The notes beneath the pieces were generated by a model. The model did no database searches, was not told the origin of the DNA, and worked only from the letters and a program-made list of their open reading frames with translations. A stretch of DNA of 64,000 nt, taken from positions 6,243 through 70,242 of the forward strand of contig JALHQH010000009.1 of NCBI GenBank assembly GCA_022842065.1, read 5' to 3'. The first letter of the stretch is position 1. Each line of letters opens with the position of its first letter. Below are positions 1 to 8,880 of this stretch, piece by piece. The DNA comes from Caldilineaceae bacterium (lineage in GTDB: Bacteria; Chloroflexota; Anaerolineae; Caldilineales; Caldilineaceae). Position numbers and translations under genes: made by a program.

Positions 1-87
1 GGGTCCAAACCAAAGGCGGCGTCCGTAAGTCCTCAATCTACTTGTATTGGCTGAGCGTCTTTGACCTTGAATACCAGAGTAACATCT

Positions 88-2343
88 ATGACCGAAGGTT
101 CCACAGTAGCTGCACCCCTTGCCGATCGCGCCCCGGCTGCGCCCTTGTCAACGTCCTATAAAGTGATCTTTCAACCGAATGGCCGGGGTGGCGAAATGCC
201 CGCCGGGATGAGTGTGCTGGAAGCCGCCCGGCGCTTGGGCGTGGAGATTGAATCGATCTGTGGTGGCCACCAGACCTGCGGCAAGTGTAAGGTCTTGGTC
301 GAAGAGGGGGACTTTGCCAAATTTGCCCTGCGTTCCACCGCTGACAACCTGACCCCGCCCAGCCCACGCGAGCAGGCGTACGCGGCTAAATTCCATTTTG
401 CCCCGAATGCGCGCCTTAGTTGCGCTTGCACCCTGCTTGGTGACGTGGTGATCAGGGTGCCGGAAGAGAGCCAGACGCGCAAACAGGTGGTGCGTAAGGG
501 CGCGGGGGTTGACCGTCCCTTGACGGTGGATGCCTCCCTGCGCCTCTATTATGTGGAACTACCCACGCCCCAACTCAAAGATCACCGGGGTGATTGGGAG
601 CGTCTGCGCGCAGAATTGGCCACCGTTCATGGCTTGGCCGACCTCCGCATTGATTGGTTGGGCTTGCGTACCTTACAAGGTGCGCTGGCTAATCCCGCCC
701 GCGCGATTACTGTCACCGTTTGGCAGGGGAGTGAAGTTGTGCGCATCCAACCCGGCTACCATGAAGATCTCTATGGGATCGCCGTCGATGTAGGCACCAC
801 GACGGTGGCCGCCCATCTCTGCCACTTGCGTACTGGCGAACTGCTCGCTACGGCCAGCTGTATGAATCCGCAAGTCCCTTACGGCGAAGATCTAATGAGC
901 CGGGTCAGTTATGCCATGATGAATGCTGATGGCACCGAGCGGATGCACGCCAGCATTATCGATGGCCTTAATGGTCTGATCGGCGAACTTTGTGCTGCGG
1001 CAGCCATTCTGCCTGATGACATTCTGGAAATGGTGATGGTGGGCAATACGACCATGCATCACCTTTTGCTGGGGGTGAACCCGCGCGAGTTGGGCGGCGC
1101 GCCCTTTAGTTTGGTTACCCACGCGGCGCTCGACATCAAGGCGCGGGATTTGAACCTCCGCCTGGCCCCAGGGGCGAATCTCCACATTCCTCCCTGCGAA
1201 GCGGGCCACGTCGGCGCGGACAATGTGGGGGTATTAGTAGCCGAAGCGCCCTATGCCCAGGATCAGCAATTGCTGATCATTGACATCGGCACCAATGGCG
1301 AGATCCTGCTGGGTAATCGCGAACGGGTACTCAGCGCCAGTAGCCCCACTGGCCCGGCCTTTGAGGGGGCCCAAATCGCGCATGGTATGCGGGCTGCCCC
1401 CGGCGCGATCGAGCGGGTCCGCATTGACCCGGCGACGCTGGCCGTCCAATATCGCATGATCGGCAATGAAACGTGGATCGAAAGTGACATTGCCGAAAAC
1501 GTAACGGACGCAGCTGCTACCCTCGATCCGGGCGCGGCGCGGCGCAAGCAACGCGCCGAACTACTCAACCCAACCTTACGCGCGGCCGGCATCTGTGGTT
1601 CGGGGATTATTGAAGCCGTGGCCGAACTCTTTTTGGCCGGTATGATTGCCGCCAATGGTCGCTTTGTCAAGCTCGAACATCCCCGGCTGCGCAGTGGGCT
1701 AGGGGAAGGGGGCGGCAAGGCTGAATTTGTGATCGCCTGGCCGCATGAGACCAGCAGTGGTCAGGCCATTACCATCCACTCTGATGACATTCGCGCCATT
1801 CAACTGGCCAAAGCCGCGCTCTATGCCGGGGCTAAATTGCTGATGACGCGGATGGCCTTGCCCACCGTTGATCGCGTGGTGCTGGCCGGCGGCTTTGGCA
1901 GCTATATCGATCCACTCCATGCCATGATCCTGGGGCTGATTCCCGACTGTGAATTGGCAAAGGTGGGTGCGGTGGGTAATGCCGCGGGTGATGGCGCACG
2001 GATGATCTTGCTCGATAAGGGCAAACGGGCCGAAGCACAATGGGCAGCGCGCTGGGTTGACTATGTTGAAACCGCGGTCGAACCCCAGTTTCAGGAAGAA
2101 TTTGTCAACGCCATTGAGATTCCCCATGCCGTGGATCCCTTTCCCCATCTGCAAGCACGGCTGGCTGCGGCTCGTGCCCAGTGGCCACCCGAGCGCCAAC
2201 TGGCCATCGATACAATGGCTAGTGGCGGGCGCAAGGGGCGCACCAGCCAAGATGATCGCGCCGCCCGCCGTGCCGACCGCGCCGCCAGACGGCCGGAACG
2301 CACTACAACGGATGAGACTGACAACTCAATGTCGTTAAGTTAG
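88..2343 (+). CDS. RACo-like corrinoid activation protein (2Fe-2S ferredoxin + ASKHA/DUF4445 ATPase)
   Basis: Likely an ATP-dependent reductive activator that returns oxidised Co(II) corrinoid proteins to Co(I) in methyl-transfer pathways. Counting from the ATG at 88, an N-terminal 2Fe-2S ferredoxin domain (about 22-125) carries ligands C58, C64, C67 and C112 (CGGHQTCGKC, then LSC). An ASKHA-fold region follows, with phosphate and adenosine motifs VDVGTTTVAAH, IIDIGTNGEIL, GICGSGIIEA and VLAGGFGSYID, as in the DUF4445/RACo family. The last 60 residues are basic and low-complexity. A TTG at 61 would add nine residues; neither start has a clear Shine-Dalgarno site and I prefer ATG. It heads a co-directional group with the 'virulence factor', homocysteine methyltransferase and DUF1638 genes, which often accompany corrinoid methyltransferases. 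Bases 1-60 may be the tail of an upstream gene but are too short to identify. Family call is firm; the partner corrinoid protein is not in view. Confidence 0.88.
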   Translation: MTEGSTVAAPLADRAPAAPLSTSYKVIFQPNGRGGEMPAGMSVLEAARRLGVEIESICGGHQTCGKCKVLVEEGDFAKFALRSTADNLTPPSPREQAYAAKFHFAPNARLSCACTLLGDVVIRVPEESQTRKQVVRKGAGVDRPLTVDASLRLYYVELPTPQLKDHRGDWERLRAELATVHGLADLRIDWLGLRTLQGALANPARAITVTVWQGSEVVRIQPGYHEDLYGIAVDVGTTTVAAHLCHLRTGELLATASCMNPQVPYGEDLMSRVSYAMMNADGTERMHASIIDGLNGLIGELCAAAAILPDDILEMVMVGNTTMHHLLLGVNPRELGGAPFSLVTHAALDIKARDLNLRLAPGANLHIPPCEAGHVGADNVGVLVAEAPYAQDQQLLIIDIGTNGEILLGNRERVLSASSPTGPAFEGAQIAHGMRAAPGAIERVRIDPATLAVQYRMIGNETWIESDIAENVTDAAATLDPGAARRKQRAELLNPTLRAAGICGSGIIEAVAELFLAGMIAANGRFVKLEHPRLRSGLGEGGGKAEFVIAWPHETSSGQAITIHSDDIRAIQLAKAALYAGAKLLMTRMALPTVDRVVLAGGFGSYIDPLHAMILGLIPDCELAKVGAVGNAAGDGARMILLDKGKRAEAQWAARWVDYVETAVEPQFQEEFVNAIEIPHAVDPFPHLQARLAAARAQWPPERQLAIDTMASGGRKGRTSQDDRAARRADRAARRPERTTTDETDNSMSLS

Positions 2344-2419
2344 CAGTTATCAGTGTGCAGTAAGACAGTGAACCGGCGACTGATGACTGCCGAAGCCGCT
2401 AACCCAAGAAAGGTACCCT

Positions 2420-2719
2420 GTGGCCGAATATCAAATTACCTATTGGCGTGATTTCCCTTCGCTGGTTACGGCGCGCGAAGGCCGCCGCAATACCGCCAAA
2501 GTGGAGCTGAGCCAGCGCTTTCAGGTGGCGATTGATGAGGCCGCCATGCGCCTTGGCCTCACCGGTACCGACGCCTATCTGGAACATTGGCGGCGTGAGG
2601 GCTGGCAGGATCGCGCCGGCACAATTGAGGAAATCGCCACCGCCGTGGCCGCCGAAGTCGAGGCCGCCTACCCACCCGAACGCATCCGCACCATGTTGCA
2701 CGCACTCGCTGACGGGTAA
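2420..2719 (+). CDS. Small 'virulence factor' family protein (PF13769-like)
   Basis: A 99-residue soluble protein beginning MAEYQITYWRDFPSLV. It resembles the short conserved family labelled 'virulence factor' in databases. That label is historical; in environmental bacteria the family sits beside RACo/DUF4445 and corrinoid methyltransferase genes, as here. The biochemical role is unknown. It has no membrane segment or cysteine motif; the middle is rich in Ala and Glu and probably helical. The start is GTG at 2420, preceded by an AAGAAAGG-like Shine-Dalgarno site about 6 bases upstream. It lies 76 bases after the RACo gene in the same direction and is followed by a hairpin and a tandem-repeat array before the homocysteine methyltransferase gene. 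Confidence 0.75.
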   Translation: MAEYQITYWRDFPSLVTAREGRRNTAKVELSQRFQVAIDEAAMRLGLTGTDAYLEHWRREGWQDRAGTIEEIATAVAAEVEAAYPPERIRTMLHALADG

Positions 2720-2752
2720 AGCGGTCGCGTAGTCGTGTCGTCGCGTGGTCGT

Positions 2753-2786
2753 GTGGTTGCGTCGTCCAGACCACGCAACCACTTTT
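2753..2786 (+). terminator. Hairpin after the virulence-factor gene
   Basis: Ten-base arms GTGGTTGCGT (2753-2762) and ACGCAACCAC (2773-2782) are followed by TTTT. It resembles a weak intrinsic terminator for the first two genes. The preceding 40 bases are a degenerate run of GTCGTG-type units. Confidence 0.45.
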
Positions 2787-2815
2787 CATCAGTGTCGGAA
2801 ATATATTACAAAGCG

Positions 2816-2931
2816 TCACGCATCACGCATCACGTTTTACGCATCACGTTTCACGCATCACGTTTCACGCATCACGTTTCACGCATCACGTTTCACGCAT
2901 CACGTTTCACGCATCACGTTTCACGCATCAC
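2816..2931. repeat. Tandem array, 14-bp unit made of two related heptamers
   Basis: About eight copies of CACGCATCACGTTT run head to tail. The unit splits into two heptamers, ACGCATC and ACGTTTC, so the underlying period is seven. The array ends 27 bases before the ATG of the homocysteine methyltransferase gene. In-frame translations ([18 protein letters not shown]) are low-complexity and not a credible protein. There are no spacers, so it is not a CRISPR array. Confidence 0.9.
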
Positions 2932-2958
2932 ATATCCCGATGCAGAAAGGAACCGATC

Positions 2959-3972
2959 ATGAGCCAATCCAAAGTGCTCGAGTGGCTGGCCGCAGGGCGT
3001 ATTCTCGTTGGCGACGGGGCGATGGGGACCATGTTGCAGCGCGCCGGTCTGACCGATGGCGGTGCCCCTGAACTGTGGAATGTGACCCAGCCCGCTGCCG
3101 TGCAGGCCATCTATCAGGCTTATGTTGATGCCGGTGCCAACATGATCGAGACCAATACCTTTGGCGGCACCGCGGCGCGCTTGAAATTGCACAACCTGCA
3201 AGACCGCGTCGTCGAGCTTAACCGCGCCGGCGTACAACTGGCCAAAGCCGTGGCGGCCCCCGCCGGTGTGCTGGTGGCCGGTTCGATCGGCCCCACTGGC
3301 GAGCTGATTGAGCCCGTTGGGCCGCTGACGATGGCCGAAGCCGAAGCACTCTTTGCCGAACAGGTGCAGGGTTTGGTCGAAGGGGGCGTCGATCTGTTGG
3401 TGATCGAGACGATGAGCCATCTAAATGAGGTCGAGGCCGCGGTCAATGGCGCACGGCAGGTCGCGCCGGATCTACCCATCGTCACAACGCTGAGCTTTGA
3501 TACCAATTTCCACACCATGATGGGCGTCAGCCCGCGCACCGCGGTCGAGACCATTAGCAGTTGGGGGATTCAGATGATTGGGGCCAACTGTGGCAACGGT
3601 CCCAACGAGATCGAAACCATTATGACCCAGATGGCGCAATATCGCCCGGCCGGTGTCTACCTGATGGCGCAAAGTAATGCCGGGATGCCCCAGTATGTCA
3701 ACGGCGCGATTGAATATGACGGTACACCGGCTATTATGGCGGATTTTGCCCTGCGCCTGCGTGCCCTCGGTGTGAATATCATCGGCGCCTGTTGCGGTAG
3801 TACCCCGGAGCACATTGCCGCGATGGCTGCGGCGTTGGCCGCCGCCAAAGATCAACCGATTATAGGACCGCCGGCCATCAGTGGTGATGAGAGCCATATT
3901 GAAAGCAACGAGAGCCGCACCGCGCGTGGCGCGGCGCGGCGCAGTGAGCGCCGCCAGCGCGTGACAGGCTAA
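2959..3972 (+). CDS. Homocysteine S-methyltransferase (betaine--homocysteine methyltransferase-like)
   Basis: Predicted cytoplasmic zinc enzyme that moves a methyl group to homocysteine, or works with a corrinoid protein in methyl transfer. The (beta/alpha)8 homocysteine-binding fold of the MetH N-terminal/BHMT family is recognisable from [10 protein letters not shown] near residue 18, [12 protein letters not shown], and the zinc-thiolate triad C211 (GANCGNGP) plus C278-C279 ([11 protein letters not shown]). The 337-residue length fits a stand-alone homocysteine-binding unit; no cobalamin or folate domain is attached. The last 35 residues are polar and low-complexity ([13 protein letters not shown]), like the tail of the upstream RACo gene. 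An AGAAAGGA ribosome site precedes the ATG at 2959. The next gene starts 2 bases after this stop, so the two are probably co-translated. The natural methyl donor cannot be read from sequence. Confidence 0.88.
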   Translation: MSQSKVLEWLAAGRILVGDGAMGTMLQRAGLTDGGAPELWNVTQPAAVQAIYQAYVDAGANMIETNTFGGTAARLKLHNLQDRVVELNRAGVQLAKAVAAPAGVLVAGSIGPTGELIEPVGPLTMAEAEALFAEQVQGLVEGGVDLLVIETMSHLNEVEAAVNGARQVAPDLPIVTTLSFDTNFHTMMGVSPRTAVETISSWGIQMIGANCGNGPNEIETIMTQMAQYRPAGVYLMAQSNAGMPQYVNGAIEYDGTPAIMADFALRLRALGVNIIGACCGSTPEHIAAMAAALAAAKDQPIIGPPAISGDESHIESNESRTARGAARRSERRQRVTG

Positions 3973-3974
3973 AA

Positions 3975-4631
3975 ATGAAGATCGGCATTGTCACTTGTGG
4001 CGCGCTGGTGCGCGAACTCATCACGATTGCGAATCGGCAGCGCTGGGACTTCGCCTTGACGGCGATCCCTGCGCAACTGCACAATCACCCTGAACGGATT
4101 GCGCCCGCGGTCGCCGCCAAAGTAGATGCCTGGGCCGCTCAGTTCGATCTGATTCTGCTGGGCTATGCAGATTGTGGTACGGCCGGTGCGCTGGACCTGC
4201 TGATTGCGCGCTATGACCATGTGGTGCGGATTGCCGGCCCACACTGCTACGAGTTCTTCGGCGGCGAAGCCTTTACGCAGCACAACGATGCCCATCTGGG
4301 CACCTTCTATCTCACCGATTTTCTGGCCCGCCACTTTGATGGTCTGGTCTGGAAAGGCTTGGGGCTGGATCGCTTTCCCGAGCTGCGTGACCTCTACTTT
4401 GGCAACTATACCCACCTGCTCTACTTGCAACAATTGCCGGAGCAGGATGAAAGTGTGCGCGCCCAGGCCGCAGCGGCGCGGCTGGGCTTGACCTATCTCC
4501 ACCTCAATCCGGGATTGGCTACCCTGGAAGCACGGCTGGTGGCGCTGGTCACCGAATTCCGTCTGCGCCGCGCGGCCGCAACCGGCACCGGCGCGCTGGT
4601 TACCCCATGCGAAGTGGCACAATCGCTGTGA
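3975..4631 (+). CDS. DUF1638 domain protein
   Basis: A 218-residue member of the DUF1638 family, uncharacterised but regularly next to corrinoid/RACo and homocysteine methyltransferase genes. Conserved Cys and His positions are visible: C8 (IVTCGALVREL), C67 (LLGYADCGTAG) and H90-C91 (GPHCYEFFGG). They could bind a metal or a corrinoid; that is inference. It lacks a signal peptide and membrane segments, so it is probably cytoplasmic. It starts 2 bases after the homocysteine methyltransferase stop, and its TGA overlaps the GTG of the next gene (GTGA at 4628-4631), which indicates translational coupling through this small operon. Confidence 0.82.
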   Translation: MKIGIVTCGALVRELITIANRQRWDFALTAIPAQLHNHPERIAPAVAAKVDAWAAQFDLILLGYADCGTAGALDLLIARYDHVVRIAGPHCYEFFGGEAFTQHNDAHLGTFYLTDFLARHFDGLVWKGLGLDRFPELRDLYFGNYTHLLYLQQLPEQDESVRAQAAAARLGLTYLHLNPGLATLEARLVALVTEFRLRRAAATGTGALVTPCEVAQSL

Positions 4632-5542
4632 GACGAGTGATCTTTCTCTTTCTCGATGGCGTAGGGCTGGGGGCAGCCGACCCGACGATCAACCCCCTGG
4701 CCATTGGTCCTTATCCCACCTTGGATCATTTACTCGCCGGCCATCAACTGTTGGCCGCCACGGGTCGACTTTCAACGCCGTGGGCAGAGCTCATTCCCGC
4801 CGATGCCAATTTAGGCATTGCGGGGCGGCCCCAAAGTGCGACCGGCCAGACGGCCATCCTCACCGGCATTAATGCCCCCCAACAACTCGGTGAACACTAT
4901 GGGCCTCGTCCCGATGACCGGGTTCGTGTGATCCTGCGCCGGCACAATCTGTTTGGACAACTGCGCGCCCACGGTTTGCGCACCTTCTTCTGCAATGCCT
5001 ATCCCCAAGGCTATTTTGATGCGGTCAACCGCGGCCAGCGGCTCTTGAGTGCCATTCCTTATGCCGCTACCGTTGCCGGCCAAGCGCTGCCCACGGCCTA
5101 TGATCTCTATACCGGGCGCGCCTTGGCCGCCGATTTTACGAATCAAGGCTGGCGTGATCATTTGGGCCATCCTGACGCCCCGGTCTATAACGCGGTGGAC
5201 GCGGGGACACAACTCTGGCAGATCGCGCAGGGCTATCACTTTACCTTTTTTGAACATTGGCAGACTGATGTGTTGGGGCACCGGGGCGATTTGCGCGCGG
5301 CTGTGGCCAATTTCCAATGTTTTGATGGCTTTTTAGCCGGGCTGTTAGCCGCCGCGGATCTGACGCAGACCCTGATCATTGTCGCCAGTGACCACGGCAA
5401 TGTGGAAGATTGTGGTCACGGCAAACATACCACCAACCCGGCCTTGACCTTGTTGCTGGGGGCCGCACGCCAAGCGTATGCCGCGCAGATCCGTGGCCTT
5501 GACGACTTCGCCGCGCTGATTATGGATTTTCTCCAGCCGTAG
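4628..5542 (+). CDS. Alkaline-phosphatase-superfamily metalloenzyme (phosphopentomutase/iPGM-like)
   Basis: A roughly 304-residue protein of the metalloenzyme clan that includes phosphopentomutase and cofactor-independent phosphoglycerate mutase. Metal-binding motifs are FLFLDGVGLG (Asp near 10) at the N-terminus, and DVLGHRGD and ASDHGNVEDCGHGKHTTNP at the C-terminus. ATGQTAILTG near 71-80 is where the family's nucleophilic Ser/Thr lies (T75 here). It is shorter than a full iPGM, so it is more likely an uncharacterised phospho- or sulfo-hydrolase or mutase. The GTG at 4628 overlaps the upstream stop; an ATG at 4607 would add seven residues. Substrate unknown. Co-transcription with the corrinoid genes may be functional or merely positional. 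Confidence 0.8.
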   Translation: MRRVIFLFLDGVGLGAADPTINPLAIGPYPTLDHLLAGHQLLAATGRLSTPWAELIPADANLGIAGRPQSATGQTAILTGINAPQQLGEHYGPRPDDRVRVILRRHNLFGQLRAHGLRTFFCNAYPQGYFDAVNRGQRLLSAIPYAATVAGQALPTAYDLYTGRALAADFTNQGWRDHLGHPDAPVYNAVDAGTQLWQIAQGYHFTFFEHWQTDVLGHRGDLRAAVANFQCFDGFLAGLLAAADLTQTLIIVASDHGNVEDCGHGKHTTNPALTLLLGAARQAYAAQIRGLDDFAALIMDFLQP

Positions 5543-5573
5543 TCGCGCTCGGCCTAGCCGCCTTTGTCATGGC

Positions 5574-6959
5574 TTACTTTGCAACCAGGCGAAAGTGATC
5601 CGGAATCTCGTAGGGGGGCTTGGGGGCCTGGGCCGGCGCTGCTTTGGGCTGCGGCCGCGCAACCGGTGGCGGCTGACGCAACGGGTTGACCGTAGTTCGT
5701 GGCCCGCGGCGGGGCAGGGTGAAGGTGAAAAGCGTGCCCTCGCCTGGTGCACTCTCTACGCGGATTTTCCCCCCATGTGCCTCAACAAAGCTGCGTGCGA
5801 TCGATAGCCCCAATCCTGCGCCGCCGGTGGCCCGGCTGCGCGACTGTTCGCCGCGGTAAAATTGGTCGAAGATCCGCCCTAGATCAGCTTTGCGGATGCC
5901 TTCGCCTGAATCGCGTACATTCACATCTACATTGCTGGGCGTGGCGCGTACATACAGGTGAATAAACCCGCCCTGTGGGGTATGGCGGATGGCATTGCTC
6001 ACCAGGTTGGTCAACACGCGCCCGATCAGCCGCGCATCCATGAGTACGGGATCAACCCCTGGCTCTACCTGTGCTTCCAGTGCAACCCCTTTTTCGACCG
6101 CCAACGCCCGAAAACTCTCTAATGTGTCGGAGACCAAATCGGTCATTGCATTGGGTTGCCGGTCAATTTGTAGCCCACCGGCATCGATTTGTGCCATTTC
6201 AAAGAGGTTATCAATCAGCAGCGCCAGTTCGGCAATATCGCGTTTGGCTGTGCGCAGATAACGCTTTTGGGTGGCTGGATCCTCTACCATGTCGTCGGCG
6301 AGGGCTTCGACCATGGCGCGGACAGAGGCCAATGGCGTGCGCAGATCATGGCCGACCCAGGCAATGAGATCGCGGCGCAACTGTTCGAGCGCCCTCTGTT
6401 GATGGGCTGCCTGTTCGAGTTGCGCCGCCATCTCATTAAAGGCGCGCGCCAGGGTGGCAATTTCATCGCGGCCGGGTACCTGCACCCGAGTGCGCAATTG
6501 GCCGCGCGCAATTGCGCGCGCCGCTTCACCCACGGCACTTACTTTGTCTGTGACTGCCATGGAAAGAAAATAGCCCAATGCCACCGCGATACAGGTGGCA
6601 AAAATAATCAAAATGGTGGCAAGGGTGCGGTCGTGCGGTTCAATAAACATGCGCCAGGTGGTGACCATGACGTTGATCAGCGTGAGCACGCCAGAGAGGA
6701 GATAGCCACCCAGTAAGGTCCAGGCCAGGCTGCGCGACCGTTGAAACCAGCCCAGATAATAGGCACCCAACCCAGCCAACAGCGAAATGACCGCCGTGAT
6801 CCCCAGCAGGGTGGTCATGGCGCTAAACTCAGCCAGCACTGGCTGCATGACAAAGACAAAGAGCAGCAATGTCAAGGCAAAGGTCAGGATCACGCCCAGC
6901 AAAAAGCGCAAAGAAAGCAGTAATGGCTGCCGTTGTGGTCGGATAATGCGAGTTTCCAT
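5574..6959 (-). CDS. Membrane sensor histidine kinase
   Basis: Sensor partner of the response regulator encoded 36 bases upstream. From the N-terminus it has four hydrophobic membrane segments (about 14-42, 48-68, 80-99, 113-134), a HAMP linker (about 135-186), a HisKA dimerisation helix with the phospho-accepting His in WVGHDLRTPLASV (about 204), and a HATPase_c domain with N box (LTNLVSNAIRHTP), G1 (VRDSGEGI) and G2 (GGAGLGLSIA). There is no large extracytoplasmic sensor domain, so signals are probably sensed in or at the membrane. The C-terminal 45 residues are proline-rich and basic. I chose the ATG at 6959 because AAGGT sits about 7 bases upstream; an ATG at 6977 is possible. The stimulus is unknown. 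Confidence 0.9.
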   Translation of the reverse strand: METRIIRPQRQPLLLSLRFLLGVILTFALTLLLFVFVMQPVLAEFSAMTTLLGITAVISLLAGLGAYYLGWFQRSRSLAWTLLGGYLLSGVLTLINVMVTTWRMFIEPHDRTLATILIIFATCIAVALGYFLSMAVTDKVSAVGEAARAIARGQLRTRVQVPGRDEIATLARAFNEMAAQLEQAAHQQRALEQLRRDLIAWVGHDLRTPLASVRAMVEALADDMVEDPATQKRYLRTAKRDIAELALLIDNLFEMAQIDAGGLQIDRQPNAMTDLVSDTLESFRALAVEKGVALEAQVEPGVDPVLMDARLIGRVLTNLVSNAIRHTPQGGFIHLYVRATPSNVDVNVRDSGEGIRKADLGRIFDQFYRGEQSRSRATGGAGLGLSIARSFVEAHGGKIRVESAPGEGTLFTFTLPRRGPRTTVNPLRQPPPVARPQPKAAPAQAPKPPYEIPDHFRLVAK

Positions 6960-6995
6960 GTGGTGACCTTGTTTCATATGGCCTGATCTACTGAT

Positions 6996-7685
6996 CTACG
7001 GCTCAAACTTATAGCCAACACCCCAAACCGTATGAATAAAGCGGGGGTTAGACGAATCAGTCTCAATTTTTTCGCGTAGTCTACGGACGTGCACCGTTAC
7101 GGTACTGGGATCAATATACTCTGTCTCCCCCCAAACCTGATCAAGGAGCTGATCCCGGTTGAAGACCCGGCGGGGGTGGCTGGCGAGAAACCAGAGCAGA
7201 TCAAATTCTTTGGCGGTGAGCATTACTTCCAGGCGATTAATCGTGACCAGGCGGGTAATGGGATCAATGTGTAAAGTGCTGTAATTGAGCGCGGGGGAGG
7301 ACGGTAGGGGTGCTGCATTCTGCGTGCGGCGCAACACGGCGCGCACACGACTGACCAACTCCTGTGGGCTAAAGGGCTTGAGCACATAGTCGTCGGCCCC
7401 CATCTCTAGCCCAAGGATCCGATCCCCTTCCTCGCGTCGCGCCGTTAACATGATGATCGGGGTCTCCCCTTCGGCGCGCAGCCGGCGGGCGATTTCCCAG
7501 CCATCAATTTCTGGCAACATCAGATCGAGGATCACCAGATCAGGTTTTTGTTTGGTGAGTGCCGCCAGCGCGGCTTTGCCATCATAGGCCACCTCCACCT
7601 GAAAACCAGCGCGGGTTAGATAGAGGGTCACCACTTCGCTGATACTGCGTTCATCTTCTACCACAAGAATGGTCGGTCCGTTCAT
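6996..7685 (-). CDS. OmpR/PhoB-family response regulator
   Basis: A 229-residue two-domain transcription factor. The receiver (about 4-118) has the acidic pair E10-D11, phospho-acceptor D54 (VILDLMLPEIDG), switch T81 (MLTAR) and K103 (YVLKPF). A winged-helix DNA-binding domain follows (about 130-227; LTAKEFDLLWFLASHP and VTVHVRRLREKI). It is the first gene of a minus-strand operon with the histidine kinase. AAAGGAAG lies 5 bases before the ATG. Upstream, CTATAC-N9-GTATAG (7780-7800) is a possible operator for autoregulation; that is inference. Confidence 0.93.
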   Translation of the reverse strand: MNGPTILVVEDERSISEVVTLYLTRAGFQVEVAYDGKAALAALTKQKPDLVILDLMLPEIDGWEIARRLRAEGETPIIMLTARREEGDRILGLEMGADDYVLKPFSPQELVSRVRAVLRRTQNAAPLPSSPALNYSTLHIDPITRLVTINRLEVMLTAKEFDLLWFLASHPRRVFNRDQLLDQVWGETEYIDPSTVTVHVRRLREKIETDSSNPRFIHTVWGVGYKFEP

Positions 7686-7779
7686 GGGTCTTCCTTTATC
7701 CTTGGTTTGGCATCGATGAGTTGCTTATTTTCGTGTAAACAAGCTGCGTGCTCACCCCTGCGCAGGCGCATAGCGCCAT

Positions 7780-7800
7780 CTATACCAAAGTGTAGTATAG
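7780..7800 (-). promoter_or_regulatory. Short inverted repeat upstream of the two-component operon
   Basis: CTATAC (7780-7785) and GTATAG (7795-7800) form a 6-base inverted repeat about 95 bases upstream of the response regulator. It is a candidate binding site or the edge of a promoter. No experimental or family-based support. Confidence 0.25.
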
Positions 7801-7868
7801 ATTGTCCTGCTAGACCGTCATTGTACTGGAAAGCGTGTACATCTTCAACCGCACTGCCTAGTGAAATT

Positions 7869-7902
7869 ACATATTGACAATTGTCAATATGTGGGCTACA
7901 AT
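7869..7902 (+). promoter_or_regulatory. arsM promoter with overlapping 24-bp perfect palindrome
   Basis: A textbook sigma-70 promoter, TTGACA (7874-7879), 17-base spacer, TACAAT (7897-7902), points toward the arsenite methyltransferase. The -35 box lies inside a perfect 24-base palindrome (7869-7892; half-site ACATATTGACAA). A dimeric repressor bound there would block RNA polymerase, so the gene is probably repressed until induced. ArsR- or MarR-type regulators are natural candidates, but none is encoded next to it. Confidence 0.7.
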
Positions 7903-7907
7903 TAACT

Positions 7908-7925
7908 TATCGATGGTCGTCGATA
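7908..7925 (+). promoter_or_regulatory. Second inverted repeat at the arsM transcription start
   Basis: TATCGA (7908-7913) and TCGATA (7920-7925) flank a 6-base centre. The repeat sits right at the start expected from the -10 box at 7897, so it could be a second operator or a stem at the 5' end of the mRNA. Confidence 0.4.
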
Positions 7926-7976
7926 TTTTGATTTACATCTTATTGTATATTTATGCAACAAAAGGCAGGTTATCAG

Positions 7977-8855
7977 ATGACACTTACGACCAATGAAACA
8001 GTTCATGAAGTTGTTCGCAGTCACTATGGTGCGCGTGCGCGCGCGGTCGCCGGTAGTTGTTGTGGGCCGGCCCCGCTTGATGGCGTGACCGCGCTTGAAA
8101 CTGAAGGCAGTTGTTGTCGCACCGAAAACCAGGGCGTTGGTGAACCGGCCCTGTATAGCTCGGCAGAGTTGCAGTTGGTGCCGGCCGATGCCGCCACGAT
8201 TTCGTTAGGTTGTGGCAACCCCACTGCGATTGCGGCGCTACGGGCTGGGGAAGTGGTGCTTGATCTTGGTTCGGGCGGTGGGATCGATGTTTTTCTGGCG
8301 GCGCGACAGGTCGGGCCAAGCGGTTTTGTCTACGGCGTCGATATGACCGAGGAAATGTTAGCCTTGGCCCGGCGCAACGCCGCCCAACATGGCATCCAAA
8401 ATGTCGAATTTCGGCAAGGGCAGATTGAGCAGATTCCTCTGCCCGACGCCACGGTCGATGTAATTATCTCCAACTGTGTCATCAACCTCTCGCCTGACAA
8501 AGGACAGACCTTGCAGGATGCCTTCCGCGTCTTAAAACCAGGTGGCCGGCTGGCCGTCTCTGATATTGTGGTGGATGGCACATTGGCCGATCTGCCGATG
8601 AGCGAGGCGCAGATCCGGGCTGCACTCAGTTGGGCCGGCTGTATTGCGGGCGCGCTGACGATTCAGCAATACGAATCGTTGTTGGCCGCCGCCGGTTTTG
8701 TGGCGATCAAGGTGGAGATCAAGCAACGTTATACACTGGCCGCATTGGGCGCGGACGTTCCGCAAGAACTCTTTGCCAATCTGCCGGCCGCCACCGTGGA
8801 AAATCTGGTCAACCGTTTTACCAGTTGTGCGATTTCTGCGCAACGGCCAGGGTGA
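7977..8855 (+). CDS. arsM: Arsenite S-adenosylmethionine methyltransferase ArsM
   Basis: Methylates As(III) with SAM to volatile or less toxic methylarsenicals in the cytoplasm. It is a class I methyltransferase: SAM motif [14 protein letters not shown] near 93-106, then VDMTEEML. Signature ArsM cysteines are present: C167 in [12 protein letters not shown] and C222 in WAGCIAGAL match the conserved As(III)-binding pair. Extra Cys pairs at 28-29 (SCCGP) and 46-47 (SCCR), with LGCGNP at 77-82, fit bacterial ArsM proteins. AAAGGCAGG ends 7 bases before the ATG at 7977, so I prefer it to the ATG at 7953, which lacks a ribosome site. The 292-residue length is typical. No other ars genes are adjacent. 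Expression is probably controlled through the palindromic promoter upstream. Confidence 0.93.
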   Translation: MTLTTNETVHEVVRSHYGARARAVAGSCCGPAPLDGVTALETEGSCCRTENQGVGEPALYSSAELQLVPADAATISLGCGNPTAIAALRAGEVVLDLGSGGGIDVFLAARQVGPSGFVYGVDMTEEMLALARRNAAQHGIQNVEFRQGQIEQIPLPDATVDVIISNCVINLSPDKGQTLQDAFRVLKPGGRLAVSDIVVDGTLADLPMSEAQIRAALSWAGCIAGALTIQQYESLLAAAGFVAIKVEIKQRYTLAALGADVPQELFANLPAATVENLVNRFTSCAISAQRPG

Positions 8856-8880
8856 GGTTAGGTGGGGGTGGTTAGTTAGT

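Noticed and set aside
2816..2931. Possible CRISPR array
   Set aside because: Units abut directly without unique spacers and no cas genes are present; it is a tandem repeat.
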